Shown in pieces: positions 53,697 through 61,734 of a DNA stretch of 64,000 bases. The translations under genes were made by a program, and so were the position numbers. Location of the stretch: the NCBI GenBank assembly GCA_964504345.1, contig CAZDDX010000001.1, positions 248,001 to 312,000 of the forward strand. Direction: 5' to 3'. The notes beneath the pieces were generated by a model. That model worked only from the letters and a program-made list of their open reading frames with translations, was not told the DNA's origin and made no database searches. This stretch comes from CAMDTE01 sp964504345 (GTDB lineage: Bacteria > Bacteroidota > Bacteroidia > Flavobacteriales > Schleiferiaceae). The stretch's first letter is position 1, and each line of letters begins with the position of its first letter.

Positions 53697-53704
53697 TACC
53701 TTTG
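53697..53704 (+). promoter_or_regulatory. -7 promoter element TACCTTTG for the GAPDH gene
   Basis: Exact TAnnTTTG match, 25 bases before ATG 53730, in an AT-rich part of the 269-base gap between htrA and this gene. The gap otherwise holds the htrA terminator, a run of nine C near 53581-53588, and nothing else I recognise; a TTTG at 53668-53671 could be the -33 box at long spacing. Confidence 0.6.
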
Positions 53705-53729
53705 CGCCATCAAACCCAAAACCCTTGTC

Positions 53730-55175
53730 ATGCGCACAGCCGCTCACTACAACCAATCCCTTGCCGAACGCGTCGAAAAAGAAAAAGCCGCCGCCGCCTT
53801 TACCAAAGCAGTGGCCGATCTTTTTTACGACCAAGGCGTTGAAGTTGTCCTTTTTCGCCAGACCCTTTTGGACTTGAAGCCGTCGGAGGTTTTGTCTGCC
53901 CATGCCCACGCGGCGGTCATGTCCGGCTCCCCCATTCAGGTGGAAGAGAGCTTGTTGATGGCCAATGCTTTAAGCACCATGAATTTGGTCCCCTCGCGCA
54001 TTGACATTGGCCGCTTGGCGGTGGAATGGAAACGCGAAGGTGCCGCACACCTGCAACGCGATCGTTTTTTGGCTGCTAAGCTCATCGATTTTGCCAAAAA
54101 AAACCACCAGCACGAACCCGTAGACGTGGTGCTTTATGGCTTTGGCCGCATTGGACGTTTGGTGGCACGAGAACTGTTGGCGCAGGAAGGCAAGGGAGAG
54201 CAATTGCGTTTGCGTGCCATTGTGGCGCGCGGTAACGACGCCGTGAGCATTGAGAAGCGTGCTTCGTTGCTGCGCGTTGATTCTGTGCACGGAGCATTTG
54301 CCGGAACGGTGGAAGCAGACGTGGAAAACCAAGCGTTGGTAGTGAACGGTCGGCCCATCTACTTGATTTCTGCCAAAGGGCCGGAGGAAATTGACTACAC
54401 GGTCTACGGAATTTCCAACGCCCTGGTGATCGACAACACCGGCGCTTTCCGGGACGAAGCCGAGCTAAGCCGGCACCTAACTTCCAAAGGTGCTGCCAAG
54501 GTTTTGCTGACGGCTCCCGGCAAAGGGGTGCCCAATGTAGTCATGGGCGTGAACGAATCCATGGTGAGGCCGGATACGACGATGCTGTCTGCTGCATCGT
54601 GTACTACCAATGCCATCGTGCCGGTTTTGAAGGTAATCAGCGAACAGTTTGGCATTGAAAAAGGCCACATCGAGACCATCCACGCCTATACCAATGACCA
54701 AAATTTGGTGGACAACATGCACCCCAAATACCGACGCGGTCGGGCTGCAGCCTTGAACATGGTCATCACCGAAACCGGTGCGGGCAGCGCCGTGGACAAG
54801 GCTTTGCCTGGTTTGGGCAGCAAGTTGACGAGCAACGCCATCCGCGTGCCGGTGCCCAACGGATCGTTAGCCATATTGAACCTGACGTTGTCCCAGGATG
54901 CCAATCGCGAGCAGGTTAATGCCGCCTTGAAGCTGGCCGCCTACAGCGGCCCCTTGGTGGAGCAAATCATGTACAGCGTGAGCCCGGAACTGGTGTCGTC
55001 GGACATCGTGGGCAATCCCTGTCCCAGCATCTTGGACAGCGAGGCCACCATTGTTCACACGGACAACCGTTCGGTGGTGCTCTACGTTTGGTACGACAAC
55101 GAATACGGCTACACGCGCCAGGTGCTGCGCCTCTCCAAGCATTTTGCGGGCGTGGAGGGCTTGAAGTACTATTAA
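53730..55175 (+). CDS. Glyceraldehyde-3-phosphate dehydrogenase, long Bacteroidota form
   Basis: A 481-residue GAPDH. Residues 1-130 are an N-terminal extension of helices not found in the classical enzyme of about 335 residues. The NAD(P) fold begins at 'DVVLYGFGRIGRLVARELL' (about 132-150). The catalytic Cys is in 'SAASCTTNAIVPVLKVI' and the His in 'HAYTNDQNLVD'; 'RRGRAAALNMVITETGAG' and the C-terminal 'WYDNEYGYTRQVLRL' complete the family pattern. Whether NAD or NADP is preferred cannot be read. It stands alone between the htrA and mirrored terminators; glycolysis is the expected role. Confidence 0.93.
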   Translation: MRTAAHYNQSLAERVEKEKAAAAFTKAVADLFYDQGVEVVLFRQTLLDLKPSEVLSAHAHAAVMSGSPIQVEESLLMANALSTMNLVPSRIDIGRLAVEWKREGAAHLQRDRFLAAKLIDFAKKNHQHEPVDVVLYGFGRIGRLVARELLAQEGKGEQLRLRAIVARGNDAVSIEKRASLLRVDSVHGAFAGTVEADVENQALVVNGRPIYLISAKGPEEIDYTVYGISNALVIDNTGAFRDEAELSRHLTSKGAAKVLLTAPGKGVPNVVMGVNESMVRPDTTMLSAASCTTNAIVPVLKVISEQFGIEKGHIETIHAYTNDQNLVDNMHPKYRRGRAAALNMVITETGAGSAVDKALPGLGSKLTSNAIRVPVPNGSLAILNLTLSQDANREQVNAALKLAAYSGPLVEQIMYSVSPELVSSDIVGNPCPSILDSEATIVHTDNRSVVLYVWYDNEYGYTRQVLRLSKHFAGVEGLKYY

Positions 55176-55217
55176 AAAGCAGGACAACCGCCGCGCACAA
55201 CCGCAGTGTGGAACGCA

Positions 55218-55253
55218 AAAGGGGCTGTCTCGTAGTGAGGCAGCCCCTTTCTT
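55218..55253. terminator. Bidirectional terminator between GAPDH and the Lrp-type regulator
   Basis: Stem AAAGGGGCTGTCTC / GAGGCAGCCCCTTT (55218-55231 with 55237-55250, one G-T pair), loop GTAGT, T-rich on the plus side (TTTCTTT) and A-rich before it, serving both convergent genes. Confidence 0.9.
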
Positions 55254-55300
55254 TATTAATTCGAAGGTTCAAACGCAGCGCCAAGCGGGCGCTGGATGCG

Positions 55301-55792
55301 TCAAGCTTGAATGATGGAACGCAACAATCCCTTGCTGCTGTTCACGCATTCCTCCAGGGCGATCATGGTTTCGGTGTTCTGAACGCCTTCGATGTCCGAG
55401 ATCTGAAAAATGATGTCCTTGGCGTGGCGCGCATCGCGGCAGCGAATTTTGGCAAAAAGTGCAAAGCGACCGGTGGCCACGTGGGCTACCGTCACTTCAG
55501 GAATTTTTTCCAACGCGGAGATGACGGACATCGTGGCACTGGACCGGCTGAGGTAAATGCCCACAAAGGCGATGAATCCGTAGCCCAAAACGTCGTAGTC
55601 TACGTGCAAACTGGCACCTTTGATGATGCCGGCTTTCTCCATTTTCTTCACGCGCACGTGAATGGTTCCGGGAGAAACGCTCAAGGATTTTGCAATGTCC
55701 GTGTAGGAGGTACGGGCGTCGTCCAGCAGCGCCAAAAGTATTTGACGATCCACGTGGTCCAGCGCCGGCAACGGCAGATTTTGCTCGCTCAT
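55301..55792 (-). CDS. Lrp/AsnC-family transcriptional regulator
   Basis: A 163-residue regulator. Residues about 12-60 are a winged helix-turn-helix ('LDHVDRQILLALLDDARTSY', 'IAKSLSVSPGTIHVRVKKM'), and about 75-150 are the RAM ligand-binding domain ('GYGFIAFVGIYLSRSS', 'VTVAHVATGRFALFAKI', 'IFQISDIEGVQNTETMIALE'). The ligand is probably an amino acid. Its ATG overlaps the gcvT stop (ATGA), so it is translated with the glycine-cleavage T-protein; regulation of that operon is an inference. Confidence 0.92.
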   Translation of the reverse strand: MSEQNLPLPALDHVDRQILLALLDDARTSYTDIAKSLSVSPGTIHVRVKKMEKAGIIKGASLHVDYDVLGYGFIAFVGIYLSRSSATMSVISALEKIPEVTVAHVATGRFALFAKIRCRDARHAKDIIFQISDIEGVQNTETMIALEECVNSSKGLLRSIIQA

Positions 55793-56874
55793 GCTTTTTT
55801 CAAAAAAGGCAAGCTCACTACTTCTGCGGCCAGCGATTGGTTGCGTACTTCTACAAAAATTTTGCTTCCCGGGGTGCTGCTGGAAACCGGAACGTAGCCC
55901 AGACCAATGGACTGCCCCAAGGTAGGCGATGGCGAGCCTGAAGTGACTACGCCAACGGCAGTACCGGATTCATCCACAATGGGATAACCGTGCCGTGCCA
56001 CGCCGCGGTCGGTCAGCACAAAGCCCACCAACTTGCGTTCGACGCCATTTGCTTTGACGTTTTCCAAATGCGGTTTCTGGATGAAGTCCTTGCTGAATTT
56101 CGTGATCCAGCCCAAGCCGGCTTCCAGGGCATTGGTGGTATCGTCGATGTCGTTTCCGTAAAGGCAATAGCCCATTTCCAAGCGCAGTGTGTCCCGGGCG
56201 CCCAAGCCTGCGGGAACGGCTCCAGCGTCCAACAACGTCTTCCACACGGTCTCTGCAGCGTCGTTGGGGAGGTACAATTCAAAGCCGCCGGCTCCGGTAT
56301 AGCCCGTTGCGGACAATAACACACCGGTGAAGCCCAAAAGCTCTCCCTCCGCAAACGAGTAATACGCCAACCCACCTAAGTCGATGCTGGTGAAGGGCTG
56401 GAGCAATGCTGCGGCGTGAGGGCCCTGCAAGGCCAACAAGGACCACTGCTCGGACTGGTTCTCCATGCGCACGTCAAATTGGGGAACCCACTGCTGCAGC
56501 CAGGCCCAGTCTTTGTCTATGTTGGAAGCGTTGACTACGAGCAAATACTTATGTTCGCCGCGGCAGTACACCAACAAATCGTCCACAATACCGCCGTCGG
56601 AATTGGGCAGACAGGAATACTGCACCTTGCCGGGTACCAACTTGGAAACGTCGTTGCTGGTAACGTACTGCAAGAAGTCCAAGGCCCCCGGGCCTTCCAC
56701 CGTAAATTCCCCCATGTGAGAAACGTCAAATAGTCCCACTGCATTGCGGACAGCATGGTGTTCGTGCAGCAGGCCGGCGTACTGAACCGGCATTTCGTAG
56801 CCCGCAAAAGGGACCATTTTGGCGCCCATCGAACGATGGATGTCCGTGAGGGCAGTTGTTTTCAATGATTCCAT
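55789..56874 (-). CDS. gcvT: Glycine cleavage system T-protein (aminomethyltransferase)
   Basis: A 361-residue folate-dependent enzyme that releases ammonia from the aminomethyl carrier H-protein and forms methylene-THF. Start ATG 56874 gives 'MESLKTTALTDIHRSMGAKM', the family N-terminus. Motifs: 'MVPFAGYEMPVQY', 'VGLFDVSHMGEF', 'YTGAGGFELYLPNDAAETVW', 'GLGARDTLRLEMGYCLYGND' and 'TSGSPSPTLGQSIGLGYV'. gcvH and gcvP are not nearby, so the system is dispersed in this genome. Confidence 0.96.
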   Translation of the reverse strand: MESLKTTALTDIHRSMGAKMVPFAGYEMPVQYAGLLHEHHAVRNAVGLFDVSHMGEFTVEGPGALDFLQYVTSNDVSKLVPGKVQYSCLPNSDGGIVDDLLVYCRGEHKYLLVVNASNIDKDWAWLQQWVPQFDVRMENQSEQWSLLALQGPHAAALLQPFTSIDLGGLAYYSFAEGELLGFTGVLLSATGYTGAGGFELYLPNDAAETVWKTLLDAGAVPAGLGARDTLRLEMGYCLYGNDIDDTTNALEAGLGWITKFSKDFIQKPHLENVKANGVERKLVGFVLTDRGVARHGYPIVDESGTAVGVVTSGSPSPTLGQSIGLGYVPVSSSTPGSKIFVEVRNQSLAAEVVSLPFLKKA

Positions 56875-56894
56875 ATGCGTAACTATATCGTTAA

Positions 56895-57476
56895 TTAACC
56901 GTGTATGTGTTGCGGGCGTCCAAAGGAGGCCAATAAATTCTTTTCGTATTCCAGCAATCCTTCCCACAGAGGGTCCACTTGTTCCCGTCCGGCCGTCTCA
57001 CGGGCCAATCGGAGAAAAAGGGTGTAGTGTCCGGCCTCAGAAGCCATCAATCCGCGGTAAAACCGGGCCAATTCTTCGTCCTGTAGGGTCTCCGAAATTA
57101 CCCGAAATCGCTCGCAACTTCTCGCTTCAATCAAAGCGGCCACCAACAAACGATGAATCAAACGAAGGTTTCGATCCTTGGTCTTGGGGAAGTACTGCTG
57201 TAAGGCCGCCACGTACTCGTCTTTACGTTCCCTTCCCAAAACAAAGCCACGCTTCACAATTAACTGATGAACCAATTCAAAGTGACTCATTTCTTCGCGG
57301 GCTAAAGCGGCCATTTCACGAACCAACTCGGTGTGTTCGGGGTAGGTAATCAGCAGGGAAATCGCGGTTGATGCCGCCTTTTGTTCGCAGTAGGCATGGT
57401 CCGTCAAAAGGTCTTCCAGATGGTGCTGCGCAGCGGTCGCCCAGCGAGGATCGGTTGGAAGCTTGAGGCCTAACAT
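56895..57476 (-). CDS. miaE: tRNA 2-methylthio-N6-isopentenyl-adenosine-37 hydroxylase MiaE
   Basis: A 193-residue ferritin-like di-iron protein that hydroxylates the ms2i6A base at position 37 of tRNA. It starts 'MLGLKLPTDPRWATAAQHHL' at ATG 57476. Di-iron ligands are in 'DHAYCEQKAASTAISLLITY' and 'LAREEMSHFELVHQLI', with a second pair in 'ALIEARSCERFRVISE' and 'LMASEAGHYTLFLRLA'. Four long helices are predicted. An exact promoter element (TACTTTTG) ends 4 bases before the ATG. The gene is divergent from the mltF-like gene, and gcvT follows 21 bases downstream. Confidence 0.93.
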   Translation of the reverse strand: MLGLKLPTDPRWATAAQHHLEDLLTDHAYCEQKAASTAISLLITYPEHTELVREMAALAREEMSHFELVHQLIVKRGFVLGRERKDEYVAALQQYFPKTKDRNLRLIHRLLVAALIEARSCERFRVISETLQDEELARFYRGLMASEAGHYTLFLRLARETAGREQVDPLWEGLLEYEKNLLASFGRPQHIHG

Positions 57477-57480
57477 GATG

Positions 57481-57488
57481 CAAAAGTA
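57481..57488 (-). promoter_or_regulatory. -7 promoter element TACTTTTG for miaE
   Basis: Exact TAnnTTTG match on the minus strand, 4 bases (CATC) before ATG 57476, which implies a leaderless mRNA. Confidence 0.55.
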
Positions 57489-57511
57489 CGTCCCATTGCG
57501 GCGAATTTGAT

Positions 57512-57519
57512 TACCTTTC
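57512..57519 (+). promoter_or_regulatory. -7 promoter element (TACCTTTC) for the mltF-like gene
   Basis: One mismatch from TAnnTTTG, 3 bases before GTG 57523, facing away from the miaE element. Confidence 0.4.
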
Positions 57520-57522
57520 GGC

Positions 57523-58869
57523 GTGAAAAAGCGCCTGATTATCGGACTTTTTGCGGCTCTTGGACTGGTTTTTTGGGCCGACAATCGGTGGTCAGACCGG
57601 GACGACCGGGACGCCCTTTTTCTTCCCGGCTTGCGGGAACCCGGGCGAATAAAAGCCGTTTTGGTGCCGGATTTTGGCGTGTTTCGAATTCAGGAAGGAC
57701 TTCCCACGGGTTTTGATTACCAGCTACTTAGGTGGTTCGCTGACGACGCACAGCTCAAACTGGAAATCACCTTTGCCCCTACCCGATTGGCCGCTTTGGA
57801 CAGTATACGCCAGGGACGTGCAGACGTCGCTTGCGGCAATATATTGGCACAAGATGCGGTGGGCATGCGCTTTGGTGTTCCCTTGTGGAAGGGCCCCATG
57901 TATTGGATGTCTTACCAACGGGAATCACTGCTGCCCGGAGATACCTTGCTGGCATTGGGTGAGTCACCTTACAATGCTGTATTGACAGAATGGGCGAAGG
58001 CCGACGGCGGAATTCATGTTGCCCCATCCGCGGCCTCAAATTTGTTTTTGGAACTTCTGAACGAACCGCTCCAGCGGGCAACGCAGTTGGCTGTTGCACC
58101 CAAGTGGATGGCCTTGGCGTGGAAGCGCAAAAACCGACGTGGATCGTTGGGGGTACTGTCGGGCGCAGAAGTTGCTGTTGGGTGGGCTTTTCGGGCAGAA
58201 AGTGTAGCATTGGAAGAACAGATCTCCAGTTGGTTGACCCAAAAAAAATCCAGCCGACGCTACCGTCATTGGTTCCAAACGCACTACGCGCAGGGCTCTT
58301 TGCGACCGGCCAGTTACAGCATCAGCACCGTGGACCCGTGGGCCAAAAAATGGGCCGACGCAAAGGGGTTGTACGACGCACCGTTGGTGTTGGCTGTGGC
58401 GTACCGGGAAAGTCGGTTCAAGCGACTGGTGGTTTCACCGGCGGGGGCCGTTGGTTTGATGCAGTTAATGCCCCGTACCGGCAAAAAGTTCGTGCCCAAA
58501 GGAACCGATTTGTACCATCCCGAGGGCAATTTGCGCGCTGGAATCAACTACCTGCACTTTTTGGATAAGTTTTGGGCAGACCGACAGGTTCCTGCACCGG
58601 ACCGTCTTTATTTTGTTTTGGCCTCCTACAACACCGGGCCTGCGCCGGTGGTTCGGGCACACAAACGAGCACGTATCAAGGGTTTGGACCCAACGCGATG
58701 GCACGGGAATGTGGAAACAGTTTTGCGTAGCCCAGGGAGGCGCTATGCACGCGAAATTGCGGAAATCGCCAACGTGTACCGAAACTATTGGCGATTGAAT
58801 ATGCCCCCACAACCAGAGGGCTTCAACCCTCCTGTTCCGGTTAAATCGCTCAAAACTGGAAGTAAATAA
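57523..58869 (+). CDS. MltF-like lytic transglycosylase with substrate-binding-protein domain
   Basis: A 448-residue periplasmic protein of the MltF architecture. A signal or membrane anchor ('RLIIGLFAALGLVFWA') is followed by a family 3 solute-binding-like domain (about 40-260; 'GRIKAVLVPDFGVFRI', 'RQGRADVACGNIL') and an SLT domain (about 275-420) with catalytic Glu in 'VLAVAYRESRFKRLVVSPAG' and 'GAVGLMQLMPRTGKKF'. The domain that would bind ligand in other proteins regulates activity in MltF. It cuts peptidoglycan glycan chains. Start GTG 57523. Its 3' end overlaps the convergent MBOAT gene by 20 bases. Confidence 0.93.
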   Translation: MKKRLIIGLFAALGLVFWADNRWSDRDDRDALFLPGLREPGRIKAVLVPDFGVFRIQEGLPTGFDYQLLRWFADDAQLKLEITFAPTRLAALDSIRQGRADVACGNILAQDAVGMRFGVPLWKGPMYWMSYQRESLLPGDTLLALGESPYNAVLTEWAKADGGIHVAPSAASNLFLELLNEPLQRATQLAVAPKWMALAWKRKNRRGSLGVLSGAEVAVGWAFRAESVALEEQISSWLTQKKSSRRYRHWFQTHYAQGSLRPASYSISTVDPWAKKWADAKGLYDAPLVLAVAYRESRFKRLVVSPAGAVGLMQLMPRTGKKFVPKGTDLYHPEGNLRAGINYLHFLDKFWADRQVPAPDRLYFVLASYNTGPAPVVRAHKRARIKGLDPTRWHGNVETVLRSPGRRYAREIAEIANVYRNYWRLNMPPQPEGFNPPVPVKSLKTGSK

Positions 58870-60502
58870 AGGGCTGTGCGTCGGCAGTCATGACTTGGTA
58901 TAGAAACAGTACCGTCAAGACCGAAATTCCGGCCTGAGCCCAAACCGATGCCCGCGCAAACCGCCGTCGGTACGCCGCTTTAATCGCTTCAGGAATCCAA
59001 TGAATGCCCATGCCTAAGGCGAAAACCAGTAGAGGTTTCCAAAATCCAAGAACAACGTCGTCCAGTAAGTTCCACTGCATGTTGGTGGTCATTCGGCCTA
59101 TTACTTCTAGAGCTCCGTCCCACGTGGGTGCGCGGAACCAAATGCGGGTAAACGTTATGAACAAAAAGGTGATCAGGACCCCCAGCACTTGAGCCAGCCA
59201 GTGACTGGCGTCGTAGGGTCGGATGCGCTTCCAGTATTTATGCACCACCAAACCGGCGCCGTTCAGTCCACCCCACAGCACAAAATTCCATGAAGACCCG
59301 TGCCAAAAACCGCCCAACAGCATGGTCAACAACACGTTGATGTTGGTATTGACGTTTTTCCGGAACGACGGCGAACGACGGTATCCCAAGTAAAAAAGCG
59401 CAACCAGCGCGGCCAAAGCCCCCGAAACCCAGTACGCGTCTACCGCCACGGCCACCCCAAAAAGCGCCAAAAATGCCAAAACGTAGGACATCCAAGAACC
59501 CGTCCGGTTGCCGCCCAATGGGATGTACACGTAGTCTTTTAACCAACCGCTCAAGGACATGTGCCAGCGTTGCCAAAATTCACCAACGTTTGCAGCCTTA
59601 TAGGGAGAATTGAAGTTTTTGGTCAAGCTGAACCCCATCCAAAGTGCCAGGCCAATAGCCACATCCGTATAGCCAGAAAAATCCGCGTACACCTGCAAAG
59701 AATAGCCAAAAAGAGCCAACATCGTTTCAACCCCGGAATAGAGGGTGGGTTGGGCAAAAACGCGGTCGATGAAATTTACCGCTAAGTAATCCGCCAAGAA
59801 AACCTTCTTCAGCAACCCATTCAACACCCAAAATAGGCCCAAACCAAACGTTTTGCGATCTACGTTATACGGTTGGTACAACTGAGGGATAAAGTCCGAC
59901 GCGCGCACTATGGGCCCAGCCACCAATTGCGGGAAAAAGCTGATGTAAAAGCCAAAATCCAAAGGGTTTTTTACTGCCTGAATCTGCCGTCGGTACACGT
60001 CGACCGTGTAGGAAATGCACTGGAAGGTGTAAAACGAAATGCCCACCGGCAGGGCAATGCGGTCGATGGGAAAATCGGTGCCAAAATGAGCGTTGGACCA
60101 AAGAGCGTAGTGCGGTAGGGGGCGCCAATCAATGCCCGCTAGATCCTTGATGGCGTCGGCAAAAAAATAGACGTACTTGAAGTAGAAAAGGACAAACAGA
60201 TTGACGACCACGCTGGCGGTAACCAAAGCCACCCGTAGCGGCTGGCGAGCCGTATTTTCAATCAACCGAGCCAACGTGTAATCCACCCCCGTGGAGAACA
60301 AAAGGAGGAAGAAAAAGAAGTAGCTGGTTTTGTAGTAAAAGTAGATACTCACCAAAAAAAGGTAGGCATTTCTCCACGCCAAACGCTTGTGAATCAAGGT
60401 GAAACCCAACAAAACCACGGCGAAGTAGCCCCAAAAAAACAAACTCACAAAGTTGAGCGGTCGGCTGGGGTCAAAGGCTAAATGCTGCAAAAATTCACTC
60501 AT
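58850..60502 (-). CDS. MBOAT-family membrane O-acyltransferase
   Basis: A 550-residue polytopic membrane protein of the AlgI/DltB/PatA-like MBOAT family, which passes acyl groups (usually acetyl) across the inner membrane. About ten hydrophobic segments are visible; the catalytic His lies in 'LGGFWHGSSWNFVLWGGLNG' and an earlier conserved region is 'GFYISFFPQLVAGPIVRASD', with 'SLSGWLKDYVYIPLGGNRTG' before it. It is the last gene of an operon with two SGNH hydrolases and a LysM protein, the composition of surface-polymer O-acetylation machines. Start ATG 60502 overlaps the SGNH stop by four bases. Confidence 0.94.
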   Translation of the reverse strand: MSEFLQHLAFDPSRPLNFVSLFFWGYFAVVLLGFTLIHKRLAWRNAYLFLVSIYFYYKTSYFFFFLLLFSTGVDYTLARLIENTARQPLRVALVTASVVVNLFVLFYFKYVYFFADAIKDLAGIDWRPLPHYALWSNAHFGTDFPIDRIALPVGISFYTFQCISYTVDVYRRQIQAVKNPLDFGFYISFFPQLVAGPIVRASDFIPQLYQPYNVDRKTFGLGLFWVLNGLLKKVFLADYLAVNFIDRVFAQPTLYSGVETMLALFGYSLQVYADFSGYTDVAIGLALWMGFSLTKNFNSPYKAANVGEFWQRWHMSLSGWLKDYVYIPLGGNRTGSWMSYVLAFLALFGVAVAVDAYWVSGALAALVALFYLGYRRSPSFRKNVNTNINVLLTMLLGGFWHGSSWNFVLWGGLNGAGLVVHKYWKRIRPYDASHWLAQVLGVLITFLFITFTRIWFRAPTWDGALEVIGRMTTNMQWNLLDDVVLGFWKPLLVFALGMGIHWIPEAIKAAYRRRFARASVWAQAGISVLTVLFLYQVMTADAQPFIYFQF

Positions 60503-61734
60503 GAGTTCTTCGCTAAATAATCGTGGTAGGCGGCTTCCAACGCTTCATCCAACCACCGAGCTTGAAGGATGTAGCCTTCCTTGGTCAGGTGAATGCCGTC
60601 TTTATTGGCCAAGCCCAAACGAATCCAGGAATAAATGGAGGCTTGGCCACCCATGAGGGCGTGAAAATCCCATACTGCCGCGTGGTTTCGGCGCGCCAAG
60701 CGGTACATGGTCTCCACCACCAAAGGCGTGTGCCGGTTGACCGACCCGTTGTACAAACAGTCGTTGTTCGTCAAAAACACAAAAGAACAGGACGGATTCA
60801 CGGCACGTATTTGCGTCATCAATGCTTCGTACCGAATTCGGTAGGCCACGGTGTCAAAATTTCCAAAGGGCAGGTGTGCATCGTTGATTCCAATGCCAAA
60901 GATAACCAGGTCCGGGGCGAGCGCCGGCCATTGCTGTGCCGCACGATCTGATTTTAAATAAGAATGCGTTGCCGCTCCATTAACCCCAATCGCGTGGTAC
61001 TTCAATCCCACACTGTCCCGGATCAATTGAACCCCCTCCAAGGAAAAAAAACGTTGTTCGGGAGCGGTTTTGCGCAACCGAACGCGAACGGTGTCTTGGT
61101 CGGTGGCATAGTGCGCCTCAACGGCGCCCAAATCCAGCCGAACCACTACGGAATCCGGCTTAGGCCAAAACTCGGGCGCATAAGAGGTATCCGCAGTACG
61201 GTAAAAAACACGCGCAACGCGGTAGGCAAATGGCTGGGTTTTGCCAAAAAGAGCAAACCAGGCGGCGGGATCTTGGGTGACCGCACGAATTCCGCTGACA
61301 CCCCATGGGCCTTTGTGCTGCGGCACCGCGCATCGTTGACCTTTCCAAGTGCCTCCGTACCGAACCCCGTAAGACGCGGGGTTGTTGCTGCCGGCCAATG
61401 CAAAGGGAAATAAAAACCCTCGCTCCCCTTCCAAGCCCGGAGCCCAAGCTTGCAGGTGGGCGCGCAAAGCGTCCGACAAGATCCCTGCCTGCACGTGCGA
61501 GCCGCCCATGTGCACCACGTTGACGGAACGATTGCCTTCAAAAACCAACTGATCCAAGGATCGGAAAAACGGATTCAAGGCGCTGTCCCCAGATGGCATC
61601 CAAAGTCGATTGACGATTTTTGGGGCCACTTGGGCACCCATCGGCCGAATCAAAAACAAAACCGCACCAGCGAATGCCACGGCCAGGCGAAGTCTCCTTA
61701 AACTCCGCTCCAAGTGGGAACTAAAGCGGGGCAT
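60499..61734 (-). CDS. Exported SGNH/GDSL-type hydrolase or acyltransferase
   Basis: A 411-residue protein with an N-terminal membrane anchor or signal ('LRLAVAFAGAVLFLI', ending near GAQ). SGNH blocks: the nucleophile Ser in 'HMGGSHVQAGILSDALR', Asn in 'IFGIGINDAHLPFGNFD', and Asp/His in 'KDGIHLTKEGYILQ'. A beta-rich insert of about 200 residues sits between the first two blocks. In AlgJ/AlgX-like systems such proteins take an acyl group from an MBOAT and place it on a polysaccharide; this role is inferred from context. Start ATG 61734 lies 14 bases inside the next upstream gene. Confidence 0.88.
   Translation of the reverse strand: MPRFSSHLERSLRRLRLAVAFAGAVLFLIRPMGAQVAPKIVNRLWMPSGDSALNPFFRSLDQLVFEGNRSVNVVHMGGSHVQAGILSDALRAHLQAWAPGLEGERGFLFPFALAGSNNPASYGVRYGGTWKGQRCAVPQHKGPWGVSGIRAVTQDPAAWFALFGKTQPFAYRVARVFYRTADTSYAPEFWPKPDSVVVRLDLGAVEAHYATDQDTVRVRLRKTAPEQRFFSLEGVQLIRDSVGLKYHAIGVNGAATHSYLKSDRAAQQWPALAPDLVIFGIGINDAHLPFGNFDTVAYRIRYEALMTQIRAVNPSCSFVFLTNNDCLYNGSVNRHTPLVVETMYRLARRNHAAVWDFHALMGGQASIYSWIRLGLANKDGIHLTKEGYILQARWLDEALEAAYHDYLAKNS

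Noticed and set aside
56890..56899. Palindrome GTTAATTAAC between gcvT and miaE
   Set aside because: It could be an operator, but it overlaps the miaE stop codon, no second copy is seen, and AT-rich palindromes arise easily.
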